In this document: one piece after another, positions 1-7,767 of the stretch
Numbering within the stretch: position 1 is the stretch's first letter
Layout: each line of letters opens with the position of its first letter
DNA from: CAYLZW01 sp964388085
Lineage (GTDB): Bacteria; Myxococcota; UBA727; CAYLZW01
Direction: 5' to 3'
NCBI GenBank assembly: GCA_964388085.1
Contig: CAYLZW010000133.1
Span: 1-14,919, forward strand
Length of the DNA stretch: 14,919 bases
The notes under the pieces: generated by a model
The model's input: the letters and a program-made list of their open reading frames with translations, nothing else
Database searches by the model: none
What the model was told of the DNA's origin: nothing
Position numbers and translations under genes: made by a program

Positions 1-1754
1 CGTCCGAGAGCGCCACGCTCTCGGCCGGCGCCGTCGCCAGCGACGCGAACGCGGGCAGCGCGTCGACGGCCGCGGCGGCCGCGAGCGCGCCCGTGCTCAT
101 CGGCAGCGTCGCCGTGCTCGACGTCGTCGCCGTCAGCGCGGCGGACGCCACGGTCTACCGCCGGCAGAGCGGCGTGCGCGTGGAGCTCAGCGTCGAGAAC
201 CTCGGCGAGGCAGGCGCCGACGTCGCGAGCGCCGCGGACTGGCTGGCGTTCTCCGCGGGCGGCGTCGACGTCGGCGACGAGTACACGGTAACCCCCCTCG
301 CGACAAACCCCACGCTGCTCGCGGGCGGCGCGAGCGCGCTGTTCGGCTTCGACGTCGCGGTGGCGGCAGGGGCGACGCTCGGCGGGGTGCTGCTCGATGG
401 CGCCGCCTCCGGCACGGACGCCCTCTCCGGCAGCGTGACGAGCGACGCCGGCGCCACGACGACGGACGCGTGGAACGTGGCCGTGAACCAGCCGCCCGTC
501 GCCTGCTTCGCCAGCGACTTCAGCGCGCGCGAGGTGAACGAGGCCTTCGGCGTCGACGCCTCCTGCAGCACGGACCTCGAGAGCGCCGCCGCCCTCACGG
601 TCGAGTGGGACTGGCAGAACGACGGCACCTTCGACACGGCGCCGAGCACCACGAGGACGGCCACGCACGCTTACGCGGTCGAGGGGCTGTACACCATCGC
701 GCTGCGCGTCACCGACGCCATCGGCTTCGCCAGCTACGCGACCTTCACGGTCGCGGCCGCGGCGAGCGGCAGGCTGCGCCTCGTGACGACGACGGACGCC
801 AGCGGCGCGGGCTCCCTCATGGCGGCGCTGGCGGCGGCGAACAGCACGACCGGCGGCGACACCATCGCGTTCGATCGCGCGCTCTTCGACGGCGACCCCG
901 TGCTCATCTTCGTCGGCAACGGTGACGGCCCCGTCCGCTTCACGGATGACGGCACCCGCGTCATGGGCCATGAGGGTGTTCGCGTCCGCTCGACGCGCGG
1001 CTTCCGCCTCGACGGCGACGACCTCGTGCTCGGGTATCTCGAGCTGAGCGGCAGCACCTTCGGCGATTGTGTCACCATCGGCGGTGACGACAACCGCCTC
1101 TTCGGCAGCCGCGTGGACGACTGCGACGACAGCGGCGTGGTCGTGCGCGGCGCGCGTAACACCATCGGCCCCGGCAACACCTTCCCCGGTGACTTCGGTG
1201 ACGACGTCGTGTCCCTCGAGGGCTCGAACAACGCGGTGCTCTCGAACCGCTTCCTCGGCTGTGGCGACGCCTGCGTCGCGGCCGAATTCGGCTCGAGCGA
1301 TCACCTCATCGCCCGCAACGTCGTCGCCGGCATCGCGGGTGACGGCGTCATCCTGCGCGGCGTCGGCCACGACGTGCACCACAACACGTTCGCGGGCGTC
1401 GGCAACACGGCGCTCAACGTCAACAGCGGGGCCGGACATAGCGCGCGCAACAACATCTTCACCGCCATCGGCGCCGGCGCCATCTGCGGTGACGCGGCCG
1501 ACATCAGCGCCGACTACAACGACCGCTTCGACGTCTCGGCGGGCTCTTGTCAGGTGGTGCCGCCGGGCGCGCACAGCATCAGCGCCGATCCGCTCTACCA
1601 GGACGCGGCGAGCGGCGACTTCACGCTGGCGGAGGCGAGCCCGTGCCTCGACGTCGGAGACGCGGCCGTGGCCAGCGACGGCAACGGCGCCGCGCCTCTG
1701 CTCTACGACGGCGCCGGCCCCGACCTTGGCGCCTTCGAGCGCAGCGCTCCCTGA
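1..1754 (+). CDS. Large modular secreted/surface protein with PKD domain and right-handed beta-helix (5' partial)
   Basis: The frame is already open at the left edge (first full codon at position 3), so the true start lies outside and the GTG at 93 is only an internal codon. Reading along it: a beta-rich CARDB-like or adhesion-like segment (about 108-476); a PKD domain (about 486-753) that opens with NQPPVACF and carries the family-typical EWDWQNDGTFD and a Tyr-x-Val-x-Gly-x-Tyr turn; then a right-handed parallel beta-helix (about 777-1547), seen as recurring short units rich in Asn, Gly and Asp such as NNAVLSNRFLG and HHNTFAGVGNTALNV. The C-terminus (SPCLDVGD then GPDLGAFE) matches the ending common to choice-of-anchor Q proteins. 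No catalytic residues of a polysaccharide lyase could be assigned. It is probably exported and extracellular, with adhesive or glycan-binding function as inference only. The signal peptide, if any, is outside the window. It is the only visible candidate cargo for the neighbouring secretion operon, which is speculative. Confidence 0.85.
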   Translation, partial: SESATLSAGAVASDANAGSASTAAAAASAPVLIGSVAVLDVVAVSAADATVYRRQSGVRVELSVENLGEAGADVASAADWLAFSAGGVDVGDEYTVTPLATNPTLLAGGASALFGFDVAVAAGATLGGVLLDGAASGTDALSGSVTSDAGATTTDAWNVAVNQPPVACFASDFSAREVNEAFGVDASCSTDLESAAALTVEWDWQNDGTFDTAPSTTRTATHAYAVEGLYTIALRVTDAIGFASYATFTVAAAASGRLRLVTTTDASGAGSLMAALAAANSTTGGDTIAFDRALFDGDPVLIFVGNGDGPVRFTDDGTRVMGHEGVRVRSTRGFRLDGDDLVLGYLELSGSTFGDCVTIGGDDNRLFGSRVDDCDDSGVVVRGARNTIGPGNTFPGDFGDDVVSLEGSNNAVLSNRFLGCGDACVAAEFGSSDHLIARNVVAGIAGDGVILRGVGHDVHHNTFAGVGNTALNVNSGAGHSARNNIFTAIGAGAICGDAADISADYNDRFDVSAGSCQVVPPGAHSISADPLYQDAASGDFTLAEASPCLDVGDAAVASDGNGAAPLLYDGAGPDLGAFERSAP

Positions 1755-1789
1755 GCGACGGTCGGGCGGCTATCGAACGACGGGGAGCG
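1745..1789. terminator. Possible bidirectional stem-loop between convergent genes
   Basis: An inverted repeat, CGCTCCC at 1745-1751 and GGGAGCG at 1783-1789, encloses a second short pair, GTCG at 1761-1764 and CGAC at 1778-1781. It spans the ends of the two convergent genes, whose stop codons are 15 bases apart. There is no T-run on either side and the loops are long, so intrinsic termination is only a possibility. The stem could equally be coincidental in such GC-rich sequence. Confidence 0.2.
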
Positions 1790-3074
1790 AGAAGAAGAAC
1801 GCGCTGCCCTCTCCCGCGCGGCTCTCGACCCAGACGCGGCCGCCGTGCGCCTCGACGAGGGCCTTCGAGATGCAGAGCCCGAGGCCGGCGCCGCGCTTTC
1901 GGTCCTCGGGCTTTGCCTGGAAAAAGCGCGTGAACAGCGCCGGTACGTCCTGCTCGTCGATGCCGCGGCCGGTGTCGCGCGTGCAGAACACCACCTCGTC
2001 TCCCACCTCGCACACCTCGAGCACCACCATGCCGCCGGCAGGCGTGAACTTGATGGCGTTGCCGACGAGGTTCGAGAGCACCTGCACGATGCGCTCGCGG
2101 TCGACGCAGACGTCCGGCAGGTCCGGCTGCACGCGCGCGACGAAGGTGAGAGAGGCCAGATCCACCAGCGGCTCGAGCGCGAGGACCGCCTCGGCGGCGA
2201 CGGCGGCGCTCGGCTGCACGACCCGATCGATGACGAGGGCGCCCGCCTCCTGCCGGCGCACCTCCACGAGATCGTCGACGAGGCGCTTCATCCGCTCGGC
2301 GGCGAGGAGCATGAAGCGCACCGCCGAGCGGTGGCCGTCGTCGAGCTCTCGACCGCTGCTGTTCATGAGCAGGGCGCGGCCCGAGAGCAGGATCGAGGTC
2401 AGCGGGTTGCGCAGATCGTGTGCCACGATGCCGAGCACCTCGTCGCGCGCGCGCGTCGCCTCCTGCGCCGCCTTGTACAGCCGGGCGTTCTCGAGCGCGT
2501 TCGTGGCCCGGCGGGCGACCTCCTCGACGAGCCAGCGCTCGCGCTCGTCGAAGCGGCGCCCGCCGTCGCAGGAGACGAGCAGCGCGGTGGCGAGCAGCCC
2601 GTCCCGGCCGACCAGCACGACGTCGAAGGCCTCGCGCGCGCCGGCGTCGCGCAACACGCTCAGCTGCGCGGGGGAGAAGCCCGCGGGGAGAGCGTCGCTC
2701 GCGTCGAGCGCGCGGCGCAGGAAGGCCTGCGTGCTGGTGGGCAACGGATCGCCGAAGCGGAGCGTGACGTCGTCGGCGCCGAGCTCCTGGAGCTGCCGCG
2801 CCTGAGCGTGCTTGGCGCGATCGGCGACCAGCACGCGCGCCCGGCTCGGGCCCTCGCCTCGGGGCTCATAGACGTCGAGCACGACGATGTCGGCGAAGGC
2901 GTGCAGCGTGATCTCGCCGAGGCGGAGCAAGGTCTCGTTGAAGTCGAGCGACGACGTCAACAGCTCGCCCGCGACCGCCAGCAGCTGCTGTTCGTCCTCG
3001 CGGCGTTTTCGTTCGCTGACAGCGGCAGCGAGAAGCGGTAACGCGCTCACGTCGTGCATCTTGGCGACGGTCAT
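1770..3074 (-). CDS. Soluble GAF-domain sensor histidine kinase
   Basis: Two-component sensor kinase that would autophosphorylate on His and pass the phosphate to a response regulator not present here. From the ATG at 3074 it has 434 residues. A GAF-like sensor region (about 30-200) is followed by a short helix and the H-box VAHDLRNPLTSI with the phospho-acceptor His at about 219. The HATPase domain shows the N-box NLVGNAIKFTP (about 335-345), G1 box DTGRGID (367-373), an F-box (FTRFFQAK) and G2 box GAGLGLCISKALVEAHGG. No membrane segment or signal peptide is visible, so it should be cytoplasmic. The frame extends upstream to a TTG at 3113; I prefer the ATG at 3074 because a G6 run lies just before it (3078-3083). 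A third choice is the ATG at 3059. It is transcribed divergently from the secretion operon, so control of that operon is conceivable but unproven. The GAF assignment is weaker than the kinase assignment. Confidence 0.92.
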   Translation of the reverse strand: MTVAKMHDVSALPLLAAAVSERKRREDEQQLLAVAGELLTSSLDFNETLLRLGEITLHAFADIVVLDVYEPRGEGPSRARVLVADRAKHAQARQLQELGADDVTLRFGDPLPTSTQAFLRRALDASDALPAGFSPAQLSVLRDAGAREAFDVVLVGRDGLLATALLVSCDGGRRFDERERWLVEEVARRATNALENARLYKAAQEATRARDEVLGIVAHDLRNPLTSILLSGRALLMNSSGRELDDGHRSAVRFMLLAAERMKRLVDDLVEVRRQEAGALVIDRVVQPSAAVAAEAVLALEPLVDLASLTFVARVQPDLPDVCVDRERIVQVLSNLVGNAIKFTPAGGMVVLEVCEVGDEVVFCTRDTGRGIDEQDVPALFTRFFQAKPEDRKRGAGLGLCISKALVEAHGGRVWVESRAGEGSAFFFSLPVVR

Positions 3075-3163
3075 GGTCCCCCCGTGGGAGCCGCCCTGCG
3101 GCTCCGTCTGCAAACCGTCCGCGCGCCGCTCCTGCCCCCCGGCGTTCGCTGCGCGGACCCTGG

Positions 3164-3252
3164 CGCGATCACCAGCGTGATCGTCTTCGCTCCCTCGCGA
3201 TCACCCTCTGCATGCACCTTCCGGTACGAACAAACTCAAGCTGGTGATCGCG
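3164..3252. promoter_or_regulatory. Cluster of four CGATCAC half-sites, one pair a perfect palindrome
   Basis: CGATCAC occurs at 3166-3172 and 3198-3204, and its reverse complement GTGATCG at 3177-3183 and 3244-3250. The first pair forms the palindrome CGATCAC-CAGC-GTGATCG (3166-3183), the shape of an operator for a dimeric regulator. The outer copies extend to a perfect 12-base inverted repeat, CGCGATCACCAG at 3164-3175 and CTGGTGATCGCG at 3241-3252. The cluster lies 90-180 bases from the kinase start and about 310-400 bases from gspC, so on position alone it more likely controls the kinase, or both genes. The binding protein is unknown. Confidence 0.45.
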
Positions 3253-3547
3253 TAGTGCGAGCTGCCTATGGCACACCGCTGACGCGGAGAACGCAAGGCA
3301 GGGCCGCGCAACGTTTCCCGTGGGACGGGCCGCGCGCACATCACGCACCCTTTCGCGCCGTCGCCGCGCTTTGCCATTCTGACATCAGCGGAACCAAGGC
3401 GGCCGCCGCCCTGTCACTCTGGCAAGATTCCGCGCGCGCGCGATCTTTCAAGCAACCGAAAACAAATCGGTTTTGGGAATGGGCGGGACGGTCCACCTCT
3501 TGCTCACTCGCCACGGCGGGGCAGCCTTGCACCGCCTGAAGGTCCCT

Positions 3548-3552
3548 GGGAG
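3548..3552 (+). promoter_or_regulatory. Ribosome binding site deciding the gspC start
   Basis: GGGAG lies 7 bases before the ATG at 3560. It favours that start over the in-frame TTG at 3473 and ATG at 3479. The extra 27-29 residues those would add are not hydrophobic, and would place the membrane segment unusually far from the N-terminus for GspC. Confidence 0.6.
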
Positions 3553-3559
3553 CGCGCTG

Positions 3560-4642
3560 ATGGAGATCTTGTTTCGCCGTCACTTCTGGTTGTTCCACGT
3601 CATCTTCCTGGCGGTGACCGCTTTCCTGCTCGCCCACGGTGTGAACGCGGGCATCGGCGCCTACCTGCAGGGGAAGCTCGCGGGCGGGGACGTCGTCACC
3701 ACGCAGCGCCGCCCCGCGCCGAGCGGCCGATCGCGGAACTTCGAGGCCGCCACCGAGGCGAACATCTTCGGCGCCAAGCGCGAGGTGGTGACGGAGCAGG
3801 AGGCGAAGGTCGAGACCTGCAAGACCGACAAGGACTGTAAGGACGGTACCTGCCAGGACGGCGTCTGCCAGGAGAGCGGCGACCCGAAGAACGATCTCGC
3901 GAGCGCGGTGCCGAGCGAGCTGCGCGCGCGCCTCGTCGGCACCGCGGTGTTCTCCGACGCGGAGTACTCGCTCGCCTCCATCGTCGACGAGACCGCCGGC
4001 AAGGACGCCGAGGCCGAGCTCTACTCCATCAACACCTGCCCGAAGTCCGCGCCCGCGCCGGCCGACGCCGGCCCCCTCGACAACCAGCCGGAGCGGAGCC
4101 CGTGCAACCAGCTGATGGACGTCGCCGAGGTGAAGCTCATCGACGCCGATCGCGTGTACTTCTACAACCGCAGCGAGGAGCGCTTCGAGTACCTGACGCT
4201 CGGCGAGGAGCCGAAGAAGGGCCCCGCCGTCGCCTCGCGCCCGGCGCAGAAGAAGCAGTCGCGGCGTCAGAAGAAGAGCAAGCTGGCCGACGAGCTCGAA
4301 GAGCACATCAAGAAGACGGGCGAGAACCAGTACTCCGTCGAGCAGGCGGGCGTGGACAAGGCGCTCGGTGATCTGTCGAGCCTCGCGACGCAGGCGCGCA
4401 TCGTGCCCGCCTTCGAGGGCGGCGAGGCCGTGGGCTTCAAGCTCTTCTCCATCCGGCCGGGCTCGCTCTACTCGAAGATCGGCATCCAGAACGGCGACGT
4501 CATCAGCCGCATCAACGGCTACGAGATCAACAGCCCCGACAAGGCGCTCGAGGTCTACCAGAAGATGAAGGACGCCAAGGAGATCACCGTCGACATGAAG
4601 CGTCGCGGGAAGCCGGTCACCCTCAACTACAACATCGTGCCC
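3560..4642 (+). CDS. gspC: Type II secretion inner-membrane protein GspC with C-terminal PDZ domain
   Basis: GspC spans the periplasm and joins the secretin (through its HR domain) to the inner-membrane platform. From the ATG at 3560 it has 361 residues (stop codon 4643-4645). A short cytoplasmic N-terminus is followed by one membrane segment (about 9-34). The HR region (about 60-215) begins with the family-typical FEAATEANIFG and includes LRARLVGTAVFSDAEYSLASI. A highly basic linker (219-241) and a PDZ domain (about 275-360) with GSLYSKIGIQNGDVISRING follow. Unusual for GspC, a Cys-rich insertion C-x5-C-x4-C-x4-C (Cys87, 93, 98, 103) lies between the linker and the HR strands, and two further cysteines are at 160 and 182. 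All six would lie in the periplasm, where disulfides are plausible. First gene of the operon; the following PDZ gene starts 6 bases after its stop. Confidence 0.92.
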
Positions 4643-4651
4643 TGAGCCCGC

Positions 4652-5158
4652 ATGGCGCCTCCCTTCTCCTCCCGCCTGCTCTCGCCCTCGCTCGCGCTGC
4701 TGGCGGTGCTGTTCGTCGTCGTGGGGCTGCTCGTCGTGTGGCCGGAGCCGTGGGACGACGCGCGCCCGCTCGTGACCCTCGAGCGCGCGTCCTCGTCGCC
4801 ACGCCAGGCGTTCGACGCGCCGCTCGCCGGGGTGGACGGGCTCGCGCAGCCGCTCAGCGTCACGCCGCTCCTCGAGGACGGCGTGCCGCGCGGCCTCGTG
4901 CTCGGCCCGGTGCACGCGGGCTCGCTGTTCGCGCGCATGGGCTTGCAAGAGGGGGACGTCCTGTTGAGCTTCCATGACCTCGGCGCCCTCGACGCGCCGC
5001 AGTGGGTGGCGCACGTCGAGCGCGCCGGTCGTCCGCTGCGCGTGGAGTACGCGGCCGCGCACGATGCTCCCGAGCGCCATGCCTCCGCGCGTGCTAGGAG
5101 CGCGCCTCTCTCTCCCTCGCCCTTCTCCCGCCGCGCCGCCGACCTCGGTGAAGACTGA
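4652..5158 (+). CDS. Short GspC-like membrane-anchored PDZ protein
   Basis: 168 residues: an N-terminal membrane segment (about 10-31, LALLAVLFVVVGLLVVW), a short linker, a PDZ-like domain (about 70-135) and a disordered Ala/Arg/Ser/Pro-rich tail. The PDZ core HAGSLFARMGLQEGDV (88-103) is identical at 8 of 16 positions to the equivalent stretch of the preceding GspC (299-314). There is no HR domain, so it should not bind the secretin as GspC does. Topology is probably N-in with the PDZ in the periplasm. It begins 6 bases after the gspC stop with no clear ribosome binding site, which suggests re-initiation. Its stop is 2 bases before gspD, and the gspD ribosome binding site lies inside its last codons. 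It could be a duplicated GspC PDZ module, a GspC regulator or a substrate-contacting subunit. I know of no established name for it, and function is inferred from position and domains only. Confidence 0.8.
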   Translation: MAPPFSSRLLSPSLALLAVLFVVVGLLVVWPEPWDDARPLVTLERASSSPRQAFDAPLAGVDGLAQPLSVTPLLEDGVPRGLVLGPVHAGSLFARMGLQEGDVLLSFHDLGALDAPQWVAHVERAGRPLRVEYAAAHDAPERHASARARSAPLSPSPFSRRAADLGED

Positions 5159-5160
5159 AC

Positions 5161-7767
5161 ATGCAGAACACGACTGAGCTGAAGACCCTCATGATGAAGA
5201 CGTTCAAGAGCAGCGCGCTGCCGCGGACCTCGTCGCTGCTCGTGCTGGGCATCGTGCTCGCCGGCGCCGAGCCGCTGTACGCGCTCGAGCGCGAGGCGCC
5301 CGACGAGCTGCCCGCTGAAGCCGTGCGGCTGGCGCAGAGCGACGAGCCGACGCCGGGCAAGCCGAAGTCCTGCCGTCCGGCCAAGGGCACGTTCTCGTTC
5401 AACGCGGACAAGGAGACCATCGAGTCGCTGCTCAAGCGCATCAGCCAGCTCACCTGCAAGAACTTCATCGTCGCCGAGAGCGTGAAGGGCAAGAGCGACA
5501 TCACCATCATCAGCCACCGGCCGGTGAACGTGTGGCAGGCGGAGGCGGCGTTCCTCGCGGCCCTCGAGGCGAACAACATGGCGCTCGTGCCGGCGGGCGC
5601 CTACTGGAAGGTCGTCGAGCGCAAGGACGCCGTGAAGCAGAACCTGCCGATGTACGAGTCGGCCGACGAGCTGCCGAACACCGACGCGCAGGTGACGCTC
5701 CTCTATGAGCTCAAGTACGCCGACGCGAACCAGGCGCAGTCGCTGCTTCGAAACCTCATCTCGAAGTCCGGCGACCTGCAGCTCGTCGGCGGCAACCTGC
5801 TCATCATCACGGACGCGGCGTCGAACATTCAGCGCCTGACGAAGATCCTCGAGAAGATCGACGTGTCGGGCAGCTCGGCGCGGCTGCACGTCGTGAAGGT
5901 GGTGTGGGCCGACGCGACGCAGGTCGCCCAGAAGCTGCAGGAGATCTTCAAGGACGCGACCCCGCGCGCGGGCGGCGCTGCTCGTGCTCCGGCGCGCGCG
6001 CGTGCGGCGCGTGGCGGTGACGGCGCGGCCGACGCCGGCGGCGGTGACGCCGAGGCCGAGGACCTCTCCATCGACAAGATCATCCCCGACGAGCGCACCA
6101 ACAAGCTCATCATCATCGCCTCGCAGAAGGCGTTCCAGAGCCTCAAGGAGGTCATCGATCTCCTCGACGTGCCCGGCGACGACACCTCCACCGGCACGCG
6201 CATCTTCGTGCACGCGCTGAACAACACCGACGCCACCAAGGCGGCCGCGACGCTGTCGTCGCTGGCGCAGGCCGGTGGGGCCAAAAAGCCCGCCAAGGGC
6301 GCCGCGGCCAACCAGTCGGCCGAGCTGTTCGAGGGCGAGGTGAAGGTCACCGCCGACGAGACCACCAACTCCCTGGTCATCGTGGCGAGCCCGCGCGACT
6401 ACAAGGCGCTGAAGCGCGTGCTCGACGAGCTCGACGCGCGCCGCCCGCAGGTGTTCGTCGAGGCGGCCATCCTCGAGGTGGCGGTGAACGAGAACCGCCG
6501 CGTGGGCCTCGACGCCTACACCGGCCTGCCGGTCACGGTGCCCGGGCTCGAGGGCACGGGCCTCGGCATCCTCGCCAACGAGGGCGGCAAGAACCTCGTG
6601 GTCAGCTCCGCGCAGGCGCTGGCGGCGCGCTCGCTGTTCGAGCGGCTGAACACCAACACCATCGACGCCACGCAGCTCGGCGCCGCCGTGGACGCGTCCA
6701 CCGCCCTCGACAGCCTGCTCGGCGTGGTCGCCTTCCAGGGGCCCGCGGTGCCGGGCTCTCAAGACATCTTCGGCTTCCCGGTGCCCTCCTTCGGCGTCGT
6801 GTTGAACGCGTTGACCACGAACGCGAACGTGAACGTGCTCTCGACGCCGCACATCATGACCACGGACAACGAGAAGGCCGAGATCAGCGTCGGCGAGCGC
6901 ATCCCCGTCGTGCGCGGCATCGCGCCCATCGGCGGCGGCGGCGCGGCGGGCGTGTTCGGCGGCCTGCAGCAGGTCGCCTACGAGGACGTGAAGCTGAAGT
7001 TCACCGTCACGCCGCACGTGAACGACGCCGGCGAGATCCGCGTCGAGCTCGAGCAGGAGGTGTCGGACCTCGGCGGCAGCGTGCCCGTCGGCAACGGCCT
7101 CGAGCAGCCCATCATCACGAACCGCACGGCCAAGACCACCGTCGTCGTGCGCGACCAGCAGACCGTGGTGCTCGGCGGCCTCATGGCCGATCGCGAGACC
7201 GACTCGGAGTCGAAGATCCCCATCCTCGGCGACATTCCGCTCATCGGCTGGTTGTTCAAGAACTGGAGCGACGCGGAGTCGAAGACGAACCTCATCCTCG
7301 TGCTCACGCCGTACATCGTGCGCACCGAGGACGACTTCCGAAAGATCTATGAGCGCAAGATGCGCGAGCGGAAGGAATTCCTCGAGACCTATTACGGCAT
7401 CGCCGCCGACTACAACCCGTACATCGACTACGCCAAGAAGACCGGACCGCTCGGCACGCTCGCGCGCCGCGTCGACTACGAGATGCTGAAGGTCGAGAAC
7501 GGCGGCCCCGGCCTGCCCGGCGATCTCGTCATCACGCCCGAGGCGGAGATCACGCCGTTCCCGTCGAGCGACGTCGAGGGGGACGTCGAGGGGGAGGGCC
7601 CGCTGCCGAGCGACGCCGCAGTGCCTACGGGTGACGAACCGCCCGTGGCGCCCGAGGCCGTAGCGCCCACCGACACCGGTGCGGACGCCTCGGGCGGCGC
7701 CGCGGGTGACGCGGCCGCGGGCGGCGCCGACGACGGCGCTCCCGGCGGCGCGGAGGGTGACGAATGA
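5161..7767 (+). CDS. gspD: Type II secretion outer-membrane secretin GspD
   Basis: Forms the multimeric outer-membrane channel. 868 residues: a hydrophobic signal segment (about 26-41, likely cleaved after LYA), N0 domain (about 75-155), N1 (178-236), N2 (241-338) interrupted by an Ala/Arg/Gly/acidic insertion (267-300), N3 (345-425) and the secretin domain (about 428-720) with the signature ILGDIPLIGWLFKNW and the strand LILVLTPYIV. Cys71 and Cys99 lie in or next to N0. After about residue 790 comes an acidic, Pro/Ala/Gly-rich tail of some 75 residues instead of a recognisable S-domain, so how it reaches the outer membrane is unclear. The ATG at 5161 has GGTGAAG 7 bases upstream (5147-5153). 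In-frame ATGs at 5191 and 5194 would give a more standard signal-peptide length and cannot be excluded. Overlaps gspE by 4 bases (ATGA). Confidence 0.96.
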   Translation: MQNTTELKTLMMKTFKSSALPRTSSLLVLGIVLAGAEPLYALEREAPDELPAEAVRLAQSDEPTPGKPKSCRPAKGTFSFNADKETIESLLKRISQLTCKNFIVAESVKGKSDITIISHRPVNVWQAEAAFLAALEANNMALVPAGAYWKVVERKDAVKQNLPMYESADELPNTDAQVTLLYELKYADANQAQSLLRNLISKSGDLQLVGGNLLIITDAASNIQRLTKILEKIDVSGSSARLHVVKVVWADATQVAQKLQEIFKDATPRAGGAARAPARARAARGGDGAADAGGGDAEAEDLSIDKIIPDERTNKLIIIASQKAFQSLKEVIDLLDVPGDDTSTGTRIFVHALNNTDATKAAATLSSLAQAGGAKKPAKGAAANQSAELFEGEVKVTADETTNSLVIVASPRDYKALKRVLDELDARRPQVFVEAAILEVAVNENRRVGLDAYTGLPVTVPGLEGTGLGILANEGGKNLVVSSAQALAARSLFERLNTNTIDATQLGAAVDASTALDSLLGVVAFQGPAVPGSQDIFGFPVPSFGVVLNALTTNANVNVLSTPHIMTTDNEKAEISVGERIPVVRGIAPIGGGGAAGVFGGLQQVAYEDVKLKFTVTPHVNDAGEIRVELEQEVSDLGGSVPVGNGLEQPIITNRTAKTTVVVRDQQTVVLGGLMADRETDSESKIPILGDIPLIGWLFKNWSDAESKTNLILVLTPYIVRTEDDFRKIYERKMRERKEFLETYYGIAADYNPYIDYAKKTGPLGTLARRVDYEMLKVENGGPGLPGDLVITPEAEITPFPSSDVEGDVEGEGPLPSDAAVPTGDEPPVAPEAVAPTDTGADASGGAAGDAAAGGADDGAPGGAEGDE

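Larger units (their letters stand above)
3075..3559. other. Divergent intergenic region between the histidine kinase and gspC
   Basis: This 485-base stretch separates the kinase start from the chosen gspC start and should contain both promoters. I see no gene in it: the open frames that cross it have low-complexity Arg/Pro/Ala content and no ribosome binding site. It holds the CGATCAC half-site cluster (3166-3250), an alternating (CG)6 tract at 3431-3442 and a 6-bp stem-loop, AACCGA/TCGGTT, at 3454-3472. I could not assign convincing -35/-10 or -24/-12 promoter boxes by eye. Confidence 0.6.

Noticed and set aside
3269..3284. A sigma-54-like promoter starting TGGCAC upstream of gspC
   Set aside because: The -24 half is good, but the -12 half reads TGACG instead of TTGCA and the GG/GC spacing fails. 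I do not annotate it.
3431..3442. An alternating (CG)6 tract as a Z-DNA or phase-variable repeat
   Set aside because: It is short, lies in GC-rich non-coding sequence and is not in a position that would shift a reading frame.
3454..3475. A stem-loop AACCGA/TCGGTT followed by a T-run, as an intrinsic terminator
   Set aside because: The stem is only 6 bp, only half G/C, with a 7-base loop and a short T-run, and it lies upstream of an operon where no transcript needs ending. An attenuation role cannot be argued from sequence alone.
3473..3559. An extended gspC start at TTG 3473 or ATG 3479
   Set aside because: No ribosome binding site is present, and the extra residues lack GspC character. The ATG at 3560 has a well-placed GGGAG and gives a short cytoplasmic N-terminus before the membrane helix.
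4627..7017. A very long open frame on the minus strand opposite the PDZ gene and gspD, and a similar one at 7476-9296 opposite gspE
   Set aside because: Both lie antisense to genes with clear domains and are made of Arg/Leu/His/Asp-rich low-complexity sequence with no motif. Such frames are expected in GC-rich DNA where stop codons are rare.
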